Shown in pieces: positions 12,195-23,388 of a stretch of DNA of 64,000 nt (positions are counted from its first letter, which is position 1; each line of letters starts with the position of its first letter). Position numbers and translations under genes: made by a program. The notes below the pieces were generated by a model. The model worked only from the letters and a program-made list of their open reading frames with translations, ran no database searches and had not been told where the DNA came from. Location: assembly GCA_947561395.2 (NCBI GenBank), contig OX387190.1, forward strand, positions 22,066,858-22,130,857, in the 5' to 3' direction. Source of the stretch: Buxus sempervirens (Eukaryota; Streptophyta; Magnoliopsida; Buxales; Buxaceae).

Positions 12195-14229
12195 GGAGGC
12201 TCCTCCTTAAGCAAATGGCAATTAACTCTTGTTTTGAATTCTCGCCAAGAAGAACTCCAAGAGAAGAGGGAAACCGCTGCGGAAGTGCATCTAGAACCCA
12301 GCTAAGCCTCAAAATTTTCTTTTATTTTCTGTCTTTATATTTCTAGATCTAGATCTCTTCTTCTACCTTTCTGTAGAATAAGGCCTTCTTTGTGTGTGAA
12401 AATCCTTCCCCGGCTCAAAGTATCTCGAGACTCCCCCTAGCCGTAAAACGTGAAGGCGGGATCTAGGAGAAACGAGACTGGGGATTGACCCTAGTGCTAG
12501 AACCTATGTAGCATAAAGCCTTTTGATTGATTGTAAACCGTTTCATATTCAAAGTACCCTTGATTATCTTGAAGAACCGTGTTTAACGGGGAGAGAGAAC
12601 AGAGGGAAACGATAATGGAACGGAACCCTAGGCTATTTTAGAACCTCATTTTGATGAATATATATGCATGCTATTGATTTTGTTTGGTTTTTCACACTTG
12701 CACATACATATCACCATTTTGGCGGGATAGACTCATATTTGGGGTTTATTGCATTTATTGTGATAAATCTCAAAAAAATGGCCTCAATCAATTCTGGAAT
12801 GTCTTTGGATGTTTTTTTAAAGTATTTGTGTTCATCTTGCACGGATCACACACTTTTATCACTCTTTGGATTTGGTTTTTCTCCAAAAGAGGCTTTACTT
12901 GACAGCAACTGTACCCTGACTTCGAACGCTCATAACTTCATCGTCCGGATGAATTTTGGAGCGATTCTAGAACCATGGGAAAGGTGAGGCTGTCTAGTTT
13001 ATGTCCACCAAATTTCATAAATTTCTATCAAACGGATTTTTGACACCTCTCTGTCAAAGTTGATTGGACAGTTCAGGTTTGAATACATAACTTGTCACTT
13101 CGACGGAGCGCCATGTGTTCGTTTTAAGTCCGATTCAAATGATTTTTGTTTCTGGGCACTCCTTTATGAGTCTATTTTCAAATCCAGTTGGTTTCATAAT
13201 TTTTTGACTCCATTTGAATTATTGGTAGCCGATTTACTCAGAACTACTCAATGGCATTTTTCTGGGTAAATCTATGATCTTCGGGGCCTGTTCGGGAGAC
13301 CACCCAAGGCACATCCGAAGGGATTTTTGTATGAGGCTAGTTTCTTTTGAAATATGGCCATACAGACTTCAATCACACCAATTTTCGTGGATTTTTATGT
13401 AGTGCATTTTTCTATGCAATTTCCCAAAGTTGCCCACTTATCACTTTTTGATTATCCCCAACAGCAACCTTAAAGGAGCATAACTCCTAGGATTTTTATC
13501 GGAATGAAGTGAAATTTTGCATGAGACCCTTATTTACTATAATCTTTCAAATGGATTTGGTTTGATTTAAAATTGTATTTGAATGATTTCAAGACAAATG
13601 GCATTACGTTTCATCGAATTTTCCGGATTTGATTCAACTTGGTTTTTGAATAACTTGTGCTTTGATTTACATCTTTTTGTGACATTCCAGAAATGATGTT
13701 GACATAAGAGAGGATCTAGAATCCATTTAGATCTTCATGTGGAAATATCATACATTGGTCCTTTTTCAAGGTTTTTTTATGATTTTAGCAAGCTTTCTTA
13801 TTTTTGCATGAACATACACTTGGCTACCACTTCGCGTGGATGAATGGGGGTGCCTAACACCTTCCCCCGTTCATAATCTAATCCCCTTACCCATCTCTGG
13901 ATTTGATTTTCAAGTAGGGTTATTTTTACCTTAGAATTGGCATTTTTGCACCTTTTGCTTATTTTGAATCATTTGGTGTCCATTCTCACCCCAAAATTAT
14001 GAATGGTGGCGACTCTCCCATTTTTGCGTCGAGCCCTTGTGTTGACGGAGGGATGATCATTCCGGTGATTTTTCCATGTCTCACAATTATACAATCGGAT
14101 ACTAGAATCCAGTCTTAAAATCCCAACCAAACATAGCTTTTAGATTATGGAATCAGATTCTATTAGAATCTAGATTCTATAATGCCCACCAAACGCCCCC
14201 AAGTCTAAGGTCAGTCCTACAAACATATA

Positions 14230-14457
14230 TCTATACTACATGTAACGTGAGGTGCCCCTTGCTAATCGAACAAACCAAAATGTGGGACTTTCTAAATTAA
14301 AACAAAAAAAGCCCTTACATATTATTGCAAAGATTTATTAATAAAGGGTACAATAGCAAAAAAAGGCCTTAGTTTTTTAAGACTTAATAATCAGTTGCAA
14401 AATTGCTTCCTCTTCGTCTACCTCTTTCTTCATACGTGCAGTACTACACCCGACTAG
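14230..14457 (+). mobile_element. Small Helitron-like element, copy 1
   Basis: Starts TCTATACTA after an A and ends CGACTAG before a T, the A|T insertion with TC...CTAG ends expected for Helitrons. It shares internal words with the copies at 15354 and 16804 (CCCTTAC, start and end motifs). 228 bp, non-coding, so it would have been mobilised by an element elsewhere. Confidence 0.6.
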
Positions 14458-15353
14458 TTTTTTTATACTATAATATTTATATTTTCCCTACAAAATCATA
14501 AAATGCCTAGTTATAATACATTTTTATAGGGATGAATTGGTCTTTTTAACTTTTTTCTTCTCAGAAAATGCCCTTTGATGTCCTAAAGAATCATCTATTA
14601 AGTTTTTCGATTATCAAAGTGCATATGTGCCACATATAGTATATTTATGGGATGAGCTGCCTTGGACAACATGGCAAAATTGAATTTTGTTTCCCAACAT
14701 AACTTAATAATGTCATGTTATAATATGTTTTTATAGGGACAAGTTAAGTCTTTTTGTTTTCCCCTCTTTAAATTATGTCTCTTAACATTTTTTTTGAACC
14801 TTTAGGCTAAGTTTGGATGAGACTATATCAACTTGTCCCCTCTATTAGAAGATCTGCTGGTTCAAAGATGGAGGGTGTGCACGCGTCAGCTTCATTCACT
14901 TACATGTACACACCCTCCATTGTTGGACCAACAGATGCCATGTATACACCTTCCATCGTTGGACCAGTAGATCTTCCAGCAGAGAGGACCAGAGGATTTC
15001 AAGTCTGTTTGGATAGATAGCAATGGTAAGAAAATGAAGGATATGTGCATTCACAAAGTGTTTGGATATGGGGAAAAGGGGAAAAAAATTGTTATGGGAC
15101 TCGGTATTTAAGAAAATTCCAGATGAAAAATAACCAAGCAAACTTAAAAGACAACCAGCCCAGGGATTAGGCTAGCCGATAGCACCCACTTCTAGTATGC
15201 TCCGTTTAAGGGCATAAAATAGTCTGTTCAGCCAAAAAATAAGCCAATTTTGGGAGCTTCGACCTAGAATGGATGCCCCATAGGGAAAATATATTGAGTT
15301 GGAACTTGGAAGCACAATTTTTTCTATATTTGAGTTAATATTTGTTATCTACA
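14458..15353. other. Non-coding stretch
   Basis: No gene recognised. It holds a local near-duplication of a short segment around 14905-14960 (two copies of a CCATNGTTGGACCA-type word), nothing more. Confidence 0.45.
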
Positions 15354-15568
15354 TCTATAGTCTATCTAGATACCTTGGGAATCGCGCCAACTAAAATGTG
15401 AAACTTTTCAAAACATCCCTTACACATCATTGTGATGATTCATTAATAAAAGGTTACAATAGTCAAAATTGCCTCAATTTTTTAAAAACTAAATAATTAG
15501 TAGCGAAACCGTCCCTCTCTTTTTACCTATTTCTTCATATGTGCAGTGTTGTATGTGCACTGGGCTAG
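15354..15568 (+). mobile_element. Small Helitron-like element, copy 2
   Basis: Begins near TCTATAGTCTATCTAGA (first base could be 15354 or 15361) and ends GGGCTAG before T. A GTGCAGTGTTGTATGTGCAC hairpin sits just before the 3' end, as in Helitrons. The interior resembles copies 1 and 3 (TTGGGAATCGCGCCAAC). Confidence 0.55.
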
Positions 15569-16803
15569 TTAAGATTAATGGCCTGGCCCAAGTAATTTAA
15601 TGTTTGATGGGTTCTCCTTGAACTCTTCATATATATGGCCTAGGGCTTGGGTTAGGCTTGGTCGTCGGTTGGGGCTTGGGTTGGGCTTGTTTTGTATCCT
15701 CTCTTCTACCACTACCACCCATCATCCGTTACTGGTATAAAGGGAAGTTCGAGAGATTTTGCTTAACATTAGGTTGCTCATGGTGTCTTTTAAAAGTTTA
15801 AAAGTTTAAAAGACTTGAATATCCGTTAATTATCTATGATTCTTATTTCTTTAAAATGCTCTTAAAAGTTAAAAAAATTATAATATCTTTTGAATTATTA
15901 CTCACGACCAACTCCTATGCACCCATTTCTAAAATATAGTAACTTTTTTTTTTTTTTCTGGTTTTTGTAAAATCTCATTGTCAAGGTATTTGATCCAAGT
16001 CCATTGGTATGTGAGAATCAGAGTGCAAGACAAGGAGGTTGACGTAGTCTTGGGTCTACTGAGAAAGCGTTCATTGAAGACGACAACCGAAAAAAGGGAA
16101 GAAATAAAAATGTAGAGAGATTGTAACTTTCATGAACTAATGAACGATCAAACCTGTTCTACAAAAGTTTGAACACGGAATCAAAGACAAACGCTTTTTT
16201 TTTTTGGTAATGGAATTAAAGACAAACACACTATCAAAAAAAAAAAAAAAAAAAAAGAATTAAAGACAAACACAATCATACATTTGTGGTCTCACCACTA
16301 TTAATGAGTCAAAAAGGTTTATGATATGAGACAATCCAAATCAATATGATTAAAATCTTTTTCATTTTTATTTCTTCTTTTTAAGCTTTTTGGTCAAAGG
16401 GGCAACTTTCATCAGCAAAGAAAACCCAAAAAAAAGGGGGGAGGGGGGTGAACTTTCCTTCACCTTTCTCTCCTTTACCATGGCACTTTAGGCTTAGGCT
16501 ATCTTTTGATGCTGCTAATATCCATTATGTTCCATTGTAACCACTTGGAGAAATTAAACCAAATTTCCGAAGTTCATTTTTTTTCGTATATAAACCTAAT
16601 ACATATTTTAATAAGAAAAAGTAACAAGCTAAGTGGCTTTAATGAGTGAGATATTTTCAATCAAAATGATCTAGATAATAAAAACATTAATCACCATGTT
16701 TACTAACAAATACTAATTTTTCATGGTATATATATATAATATGTTTTTCCTTTAATTTTTTTTTTGGTAAACTTTTTCCTTTAATTTTTGAAATATTTAC
16801 TTA
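15569..16803. other. Non-coding stretch with tiny retroposition scars
   Basis: No gene recognised. Contains T- and A-runs, including the repeated target at 16177-16273 annotated separately. Confidence 0.5.
16177..16273. repeat. Triplicated 17-18 bp target with poly(T) and poly(A) inserts
   Basis: Three copies of GGAATYAAAGACAAACRC lie at 16177-16194, 16212-16229 and 16257-16273. Between the first two is an 11-base T-run plus GGTAAT; between the last two is ACTATC plus an A-run of about 21. The layout is what two extremely truncated retroposon insertions in opposite orientation into the same target would leave. Confidence 0.7.
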
Positions 16804-17019
16804 TCTATACTATATTTAAAGAGAAGCACCCCCTTGGGAATTGTGCCAACAAAAGTATGCATCTTTCCACCCTTGCCCTTACAAAGCAATTCCAATTTTA
16901 ATTAGTATAGGGATAAAATTGACAAAAATGCTTCAAATCTTCTAAAACCTAACATTCAATTTTGCAAGTTCCAACTGTTCGATCCCACAACGTGCACTAT
17001 TGCACGTGCACCCTACTAG
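16804..17019 (+). mobile_element. Small Helitron-like element, copy 3
   Basis: 216 bp from TCTATACTATATTTAAAG, preceded by A, to CCCTACTAG, followed by T. The hairpin GTGCACTATTGCAC at about 16992-17005 lies about 11 bases before the CTAG end, the classic Helitron 3' terminus. Best preserved copy of this small family here. Confidence 0.7.
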
Positions 17020-20000
17020 TATTCTATAAAGGGAACCCTTCAGATTCTCAAAATACTACCCAAAGAGACTTTCCCTTTTGTCCATATTGACTTTTATCTC
17101 TCAATTAATAAGTAACTACCTATAGAATCAATAATACAATTCATGGATGTACAATCGATCACATGCAGTATGCTCGTGCCCCAACTAATAAAACATATAC
17201 CAAAACCCAACCCAAGCTAATTCCAAATCTAATGCCACAAGGTTGTGAGGATAAGCTTGTACTTTCAAAAAGTATAGAAGCCATTAAAATCAAATTTTGA
17301 AGTATAAGGAAAAATTGAAAATATATGTTTGACATGCATTGGAAATATGTGTTTGTAAAAAACATTGTGAGGTTTGGTCTAGTCATTATCATGTTCTTTT
17401 GTCTTCCCATCCAGGGGTCTCTCATTTTGAATTTCTCTTCAAATGCTTATTATGGTTTGATTTTCTTCACAACACTAACACGCCTCATTCGCATTCCACC
17501 TCTTGCAATGGGAAAGTGATGATGATATCATGCATGTTTCATACCATCATGATATGCATCATTCATATCAACCAACACTTACTAAAACTTTGGACTTATT
17601 TAAGCAAGATCTCAAGGGATTGGGATTTCACATCTGAAATACTATATGTACATGATGTGCCAAAAATTAATTTAGTTTAATGAACATAGATTATTTAATT
17701 TAATAAAAAAATCATGTACACAAATATTTAGATAGGCCATTACATGACTAGTGCATGAATATATGTGTGTATATAAGCAACTATCTTTCCCATTACATTA
17801 TGAAAGGAATGAGATTTGCTCCAAAAGAAAGTGCCACTAAAGGATACGATGTCCTCCAACTGCACAGAATGTTCCAATACCTAACAGACCTAAAAGACAG
17901 GATATGGTGTCCTCCAACAACATAGCTAATGTCCCAAATGCTAAGGACCTAAAAGTTTGTCGTCATAGAGGTAAAGACATGTATCAATATATTATCCACT
18001 CTCTTATACAGACAAGCATCCACAAAGAAAGTAGCTTTTGATACGACTCATGAAGGAAAGTGACTTGAACACAAAAGGGAATTTAATTATCGGGCACCAT
18101 CTATTTGCAATAATTTAAGTATATACTTGCACTAGAAAATGCTATGAGGTTAGTACTAACTTCTTTGGGTTAGGGGAGTTAGTTGAAGCTCAACTTTTAT
18201 TATGTTTGCATCCTCCAATCTAAACCCACCTGTTGGAAACGATGGTTCATATTTTGGGTTCAAGGGGGGGGACCTCGCCCTGTGGGCTCCGCTGCGCCCC
18301 GCCCACAAAAGCCCCAAGTCCCTCCCTATGATGAGAGATGAGTCATGTAAATGCAAAAGATAAAATGACAAGCTTATTTTTGGAAAAAAAAAGTATATGT
18401 TTGGCATGCTTTCTAAGAGCTTGTTATATATAATATACATTAGACCGACTCAAATAACTCTAAAAAAAAAAATGAAAAAAGGAAAAAAAGTTGACTCTTA
18501 ACGAGTGAAATTGAGTTAACAAAGCAAGTTCTCTCAGACAACTTGAGGAGCCACTAGGCTGCATAAATCCACATGATCTGAATTGTGTCCGATCCTCAGG
18601 GTCACATCCAACAATGGAATAAATCTTTACAACTACAACCTAATGAGCATATCAAATAACAGTGACCTGATACTAATTAACTATCCCATCAAAACCTCCC
18701 CAAATCAATTCCGTCAATTTCACCAGTTGCGACGAAAATGCGCTGAATGAGAGCTAGAAAATTTTGATCCCTCAATAAGGAATAAATTAAAGTTTTTTGT
18801 TTGACGTCAAGAAGAATATATTCCATAAACATGCATCGTACTTTTTGTAGGCTAGCTCTTGCCTCCTATGACATGAACACATTTTCTAAAAATACAGATC
18901 CTAGCTAGTTAAGCTTATACTTCAAGGAATCCAAATAATGTATGGGTTATTTTAAGCATCTTCTCACCTTTAGAAGAAAAAAAGAAAAGCTAATTAAATC
19001 AGCCATGCCTTTTATATGCATAGTAAGTTGGATTTTTTTTCTAGTGTTACACCACGGCTGATTCCGTCTTACTGTCCTCCGTTGACGGGCGTCAAGTCAT
19101 AATTTTTTAGGGTTCTTACAAGCATATATCCCCTAAAATGCATCCCGCTCTATAAAAAATCTTATCTTTGATGAGAACTGGCATATAATGATTACTAGTG
19201 GAGGTACGTGCATTAATTACTGCAGGTCGGCCTACTTATTTGAGTAATTTTGTTTGTAGATAACTAATTGGTGATAACCGTGCAGGATGAAAGTAAGCAG
19301 TTAAAGTTGGAAAGTGGATTAAGATGGTGGTTTATTTATTTATTTTTTTGTGGGTTTTTATGTGTTATGAAGGGTATTTATGGGAAGAAAAAGGGAGGGC
19401 CAAAATCCTTAAGGAATATTCCCACGATTGGCTTTACTAATAATATAGATGATGATGATGATAATGATAATTATATAGGAGATTCCATAAATTAAAATGA
19501 TGGGATTTTTGCATCCATATTGCATCTATACCTTCTTGTTTTTAATATTTGAAATTATATCCCTTCATTTTGCATAATCGTTACATTTACACCCCCAATG
19601 TTAAAGTCCATTAGATTTTGTTGTTTGTTTTAATTAATGACTAAAGCAACCTATCATAAACTAAAAATATTTTGCTTTTATACTCCTATATTATCTAATA
19701 TTTCATTTATGTCCTTGTATTATTATATTTATGGCATATGCGTACTGTAAGTAATTGATATTAATTTGTTCAATTGATAATTATTCATTGAAATGCAGCC
19801 TAGCCATATAGTCATTGGGCTATTTAACATTATTTTATAGAAGGTTACTTGAGTCATTAATTAATAAAATAACAACAAGCTTAATGAAAAGTAGTGTTGG
19901 GGCTATGGTTGCAACGATTATGAAAAATGAGAGGTATAGATATAAGTAATAAAATTAAGAGGATGCTGATGCAAATATATCATAATATATGCGTATGAAT

Positions 20001-20099
20001 GCAAAAAGCCCTCAAAATATTTGAGTTATCAAAGAATAGAGTTCATGTCGTGTAATATGAAAGTTACTAAGATGTTTGGGAGTAAAAATTAACTATATA
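17020..20099. other. AT-rich intergenic stretch
   Basis: Open frames here are short and have no known motif. A short GC-rich island around 18266-18310 (GGGGGGACC...GCGCCCCGCCC) stands out against the AT-rich surroundings but shows no coding logic. Confidence 0.55.
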
Positions 20100-20983
20100 C
20101 TAGGGGAATGCAAGCGCTATGCACATAGTAACTTTGAAAGAGAATTGAGAGCGTTTTGAATATTAAAATGTTAGGAAGTTAGTCATTGATACACCTGATA
20201 TTAATACAAATGGCTATAAGATGAGTTAATTCAATAAAAAGTGGAGTACAATTTTTATACCAAATGTCACCAGAAAACAGGGTGTTTGGATATATTCTCT
20301 TAAATAAGACTCTGCTTCCTTTCGGATACAAATATTCTATTTATTCGTGAAAGATTAAAAGAGAGATTAGTATGTAAAAGAATATTATCATGCAACTCTA
20401 TTGGTGGGTTCTTTGAATTATATTTTAATTTGAATCTAGGAACCTTCCTAGTGGGTGACCTTTTTCTTTTCCAAAATTTCCTCTACCAATTTAAGCTTAT
20501 TCTTCTTATCATTCTTATAGATGGCAATGACGTACGTCGGTTCGGCTAATTAAAGTAACTTGCCTCTTTAGGGGTTCGTAATATACCAACCGTACATACA
20601 TTTAGTATGGATTGGATACTAAGTGCAGATAGTTGTTAATCGTGATATTAAATGGTTTAAACTATTGTAAGGAGCAGGAAAAAAAAAAGAAGAAGAAGAA
20701 AGAAGAATAGAAAGTTTTTTAAATAAATATTAAGATGGACATATTTACTTGTTTATTAAAAATTAAAAATAATTATTTCTTTATTAAGATGGCCCAGCTA
20801 CAATTCTATACAAATAAATTCTATCAAAAACTAAATTCTATCTCTATGATAAAGAGATAAAGCATTTATTTCAATAATTATCTATTTAGCATTCTTTAGG
20901 ATAAAGAAGTCATTAATAAAATATAATGGTTATATATGGCGAAGCTAAAAATCTCCCTTCTTAGCTTCATATAATAGTATAGA
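20100..20983 (-). mobile_element. Helitron-like element, 884 bp, minus orientation
   Basis: Read on the minus strand it begins TCTATACTATTATATGAAGC, preceded by A, and ends GCATTCCCCTAG before T. The ends match the copy at 27002-27175 (TCTATACTATTA...CTTGCAACCCCCTAG). The interior is non-coding. The sub-terminal GCATAGCGC resembles the GCGTAGCGC hairpin remnant of that copy. Confidence 0.55.
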
Positions 20984-22894
20984 TAATATATATTTACTCC
21001 TAATTAACCTCAATCTAAGATTAATCAAGGGCGTAATCCCATAGGTTTTGTTGGTTTGATGGAATCTATAGATAGGAAAGCAAAGGAAATTAAATGAACT
21101 TTTCATAGGTTTTGGTTTATAGGAAAACTTGGGCCCATAAGAAAGTAATTTACAAAAGAGCCTCGTTTTTCTACTAACCGGTTTTCAATATTTTCCTCTC
21201 AAAATGAAGGGAAAACAAAGGAAAGTAAAGTTCTCTTTTAGTTTTCTTCCACTACATCCTACCTAACCAAACATAGCCTTAAGCTCATCTGTTTTAGAAA
21301 AACCTACTACACCCATATAATTCAAATGTTATTTACAGCCTTATAATCAAAATAGCCATCATGACCTTCTATCAAATAGGTAGAATGCTTTGTACCCTTT
21401 GAAAATGAAAACCCTTTTGCACCATTTTTTTCTTCTTCTCCAAAATCTATAGTACTATTATATAAAGAGAATCATGGAGATTATTAACTAACATCTGTTG
21501 CCCAAAATGCCCCTCACTTTTAGTTATTTATACAGATCCATCTTGATAAATATCTAGTGCTATTCTGCTTAAAATGCCCTTAATTAACTTTTACTTTTGT
21601 TCACTTTCATTTATCAAACTAGTCACCTACTCTTGTGTATATAACTTGATAAATGTCCACCAAGCATTTTACTTGGTAGACATTTTAACAAATATCTACC
21701 AAGTCATAACCTTTAAATACTTGGTAGACATTTTAACAAATATCCACCAAGTCATAACTTTTTAGAACCTGTGAAAATGCTCAAAACTTTATGATCCATC
21801 GCATCAAAGAGCGATATTTGGACAGGATGTTGAGTTCAAACACAGTGGCAAACCTAGCAGTGAAATGACTACTAGAAATGTAAAATCTTTGTCAGGTTTG
21901 ATCTCATCATTCTGGTGGTGATGTCTCCCAAACCAAGGTGTCCCCATTCGAATTTGTCTTCAGTTACTTGATTCGAGAATCCTAATACCACTCAGTGCAT
22001 TTAAACTGTTCTAATGGGAAAGTGACGGTATCATGTTTTCCGTATCAACCAAAACCTCTTTTTCCTTCGAATCCTTTTTTCTATTAGATACGGATCCATA
22101 TCAACCTAAGCTTTTACACGCGCACTTGAAGCAATATTTCGAGTTCTGGTTTTGTTTGCTGGGGATTCTGATATTTATTCTTACATTCCATACATGTAGC
22201 AAAGAAAGTAAATCAAATGATGCAGTCTGGATGTGCTTTGAAGAAGGGTAAGAAAATCTTAAAAAATATAAAGTGAAATAGAAATGGAAGAAGAGCAGCT
22301 AAATTGTCTTTTTTGGGGAAGGAGATATCTGTGTATGGGATATAATCAAAAACGCAGTTATCCCACTTGGGTTTTATAGTACTTTTTGCTGTGGCTTTAG
22401 TGCAATTTGAATTAGGTTAGATTTGATTTATTTGTGTGTTTAAGATATAATTTTCCCCCTCTTATTTGCTTTTCTTAATATAATACATGTATTTAGCAAA
22501 TATTATAGACATGTTGACAGATATTAGCCTGCTTTAATTAGTTACATGTCTTTATATTAAAAATTATATTTTCTTTATATATATGTGCAACTATGCAACT
22601 ATGATTAGTAGATATATAAGCTATTAATTAGTTACATGCCTCCCCAGCCCCCATAAAAAAAAGCTATCGAGAGACTTGATGGTCGATGCCCTCCAACAAC
22701 ATGGGTGTCCCAAAACCCAAGAAGTGACCCAAAAGTATTGGTTTATGGGGAAAAGCAATGAATCAATTATCACTCGTAGAAAGAAGCATCTTTTGGAAAA
22801 AAAACACAAAAGGGAGAAAAACAAGATCTAGATACACCTGATGAAGCCATGAATAAGGTGAGTCATTTGAACAAAACCACACATCATAGCCTTT
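20984..22894. other. Intergenic stretch with a small tandem repeat
   Basis: No gene recognised. A TCTATAGTACTATTATA word at about 21446 looks like the 5' end of another Helitron-like copy, but I found no matching CTAG terminus. Confidence 0.45.
21671..21757. repeat. 48-bp tandem duplication with internal inverted repeats
   Basis: The unit beginning ACTTGGTAGACATTTTAAC is present about 1.8 times (21671-21718, 21719-21757). Within each unit ACTTGGTAGA pairs with TCTACCAAGT, or TCCACCAAGT in the second unit. A partial unit seems to precede at 21653-21670. Confidence 0.7.
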
Positions 22895-23388
22895 GTTTTT
22901 TTTTTTGGAAAAAACCCACTAAGGTAGGAATAACCTTAGTGGCACTCCAACGGAGGGAGGGGGGTTGAGGCAGACCCCGACCTGTAGATTAAAATCAAAT
23001 TTAAAAAAGGGTTACAACAAATAGGGGGGACATCCAACCTTAACCTAATAAAATTCAAAGAAACCGATAAAGCCAGCAAGAGGTAAGAACCCCAAACCTC
23101 AGCCGAATACAACACACCCAGATAGGGTACAAAACAGTTAAGAGATAGTTCAAATCTATTTCCTAAAGTGAAATAAATTAGTTCTATCATCAAAAAGAAC
23201 AATTCTAACCTCATGAGGAAGACTAGAGATAGAATTATAAGTGTAGCTCTCTTGTCTTGAACAACCTTCATTGTCCAAAGAATCCGCCACCGAGTTTGCT
23301 TCCCTATAGACATGTTTAAAAGTTCTGTTGTGCTTGTTGATTCTAGCTGAAATTTCTCTCCAAATGAATTGGTGTTGTCAGGGGATAC

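Larger units (their letters stand above)
11299..14085 (+). mobile_element. Solo LTR of the Tat-type family (TSD ATTAT)
   Basis: A 2787-bp LTR starting TGTAGACACCCC and ending CATGTCTCACA, with direct repeats ATTAT at 11294-11298 and 14086-14090. It aligns along its whole length with the two LTRs of the 18.4-kb element at 44306-62703. No internal region remains, so it arose by LTR-LTR recombination. Landmarks: a G-run of 15 at about 11735-11749, a long hairpin at 11756-11837, a palindrome array at 11875-12020, and a TATA box TATAAATA at 12187-12194. The short open frames in it are chance. Confidence 0.95.
10230..14200. mobile_element. hAT-like non-autonomous element, split by a solo LTR
   Basis: The left end GGTGGCATTTGGTGGGCATT (from 10230) and the reverse complement of the right end (to 14200, GGGGGCGTTTGGTGGGCATT) form terminal inverted repeats of about 36 bp that continue into ATAGAATCTAGATTCT. 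Flanking octamers AACCCTAA (10222-10229) and AAGTCTAA (14201-14208) agree at 6 of 8, the size expected for hAT. Without the LTR and its duplicated ATTAT the element is about 1.18 kb. It has no transposase; most of its interior is extremely AT-rich (10430-11170). The TIR type is not one I can name with certainty. Confidence 0.7.

Noticed and set aside
18156..18440. 94-codon minus-strand frame over a GC-rich patch
   Set aside because: No known motif, and the GC patch is only about 45 bases long; looks like chance.
21446..21560. Possible seventh Helitron-like copy starting TCTATAGTACTATTATA
   Set aside because: No matching CTAG terminus with a hairpin was found downstream.
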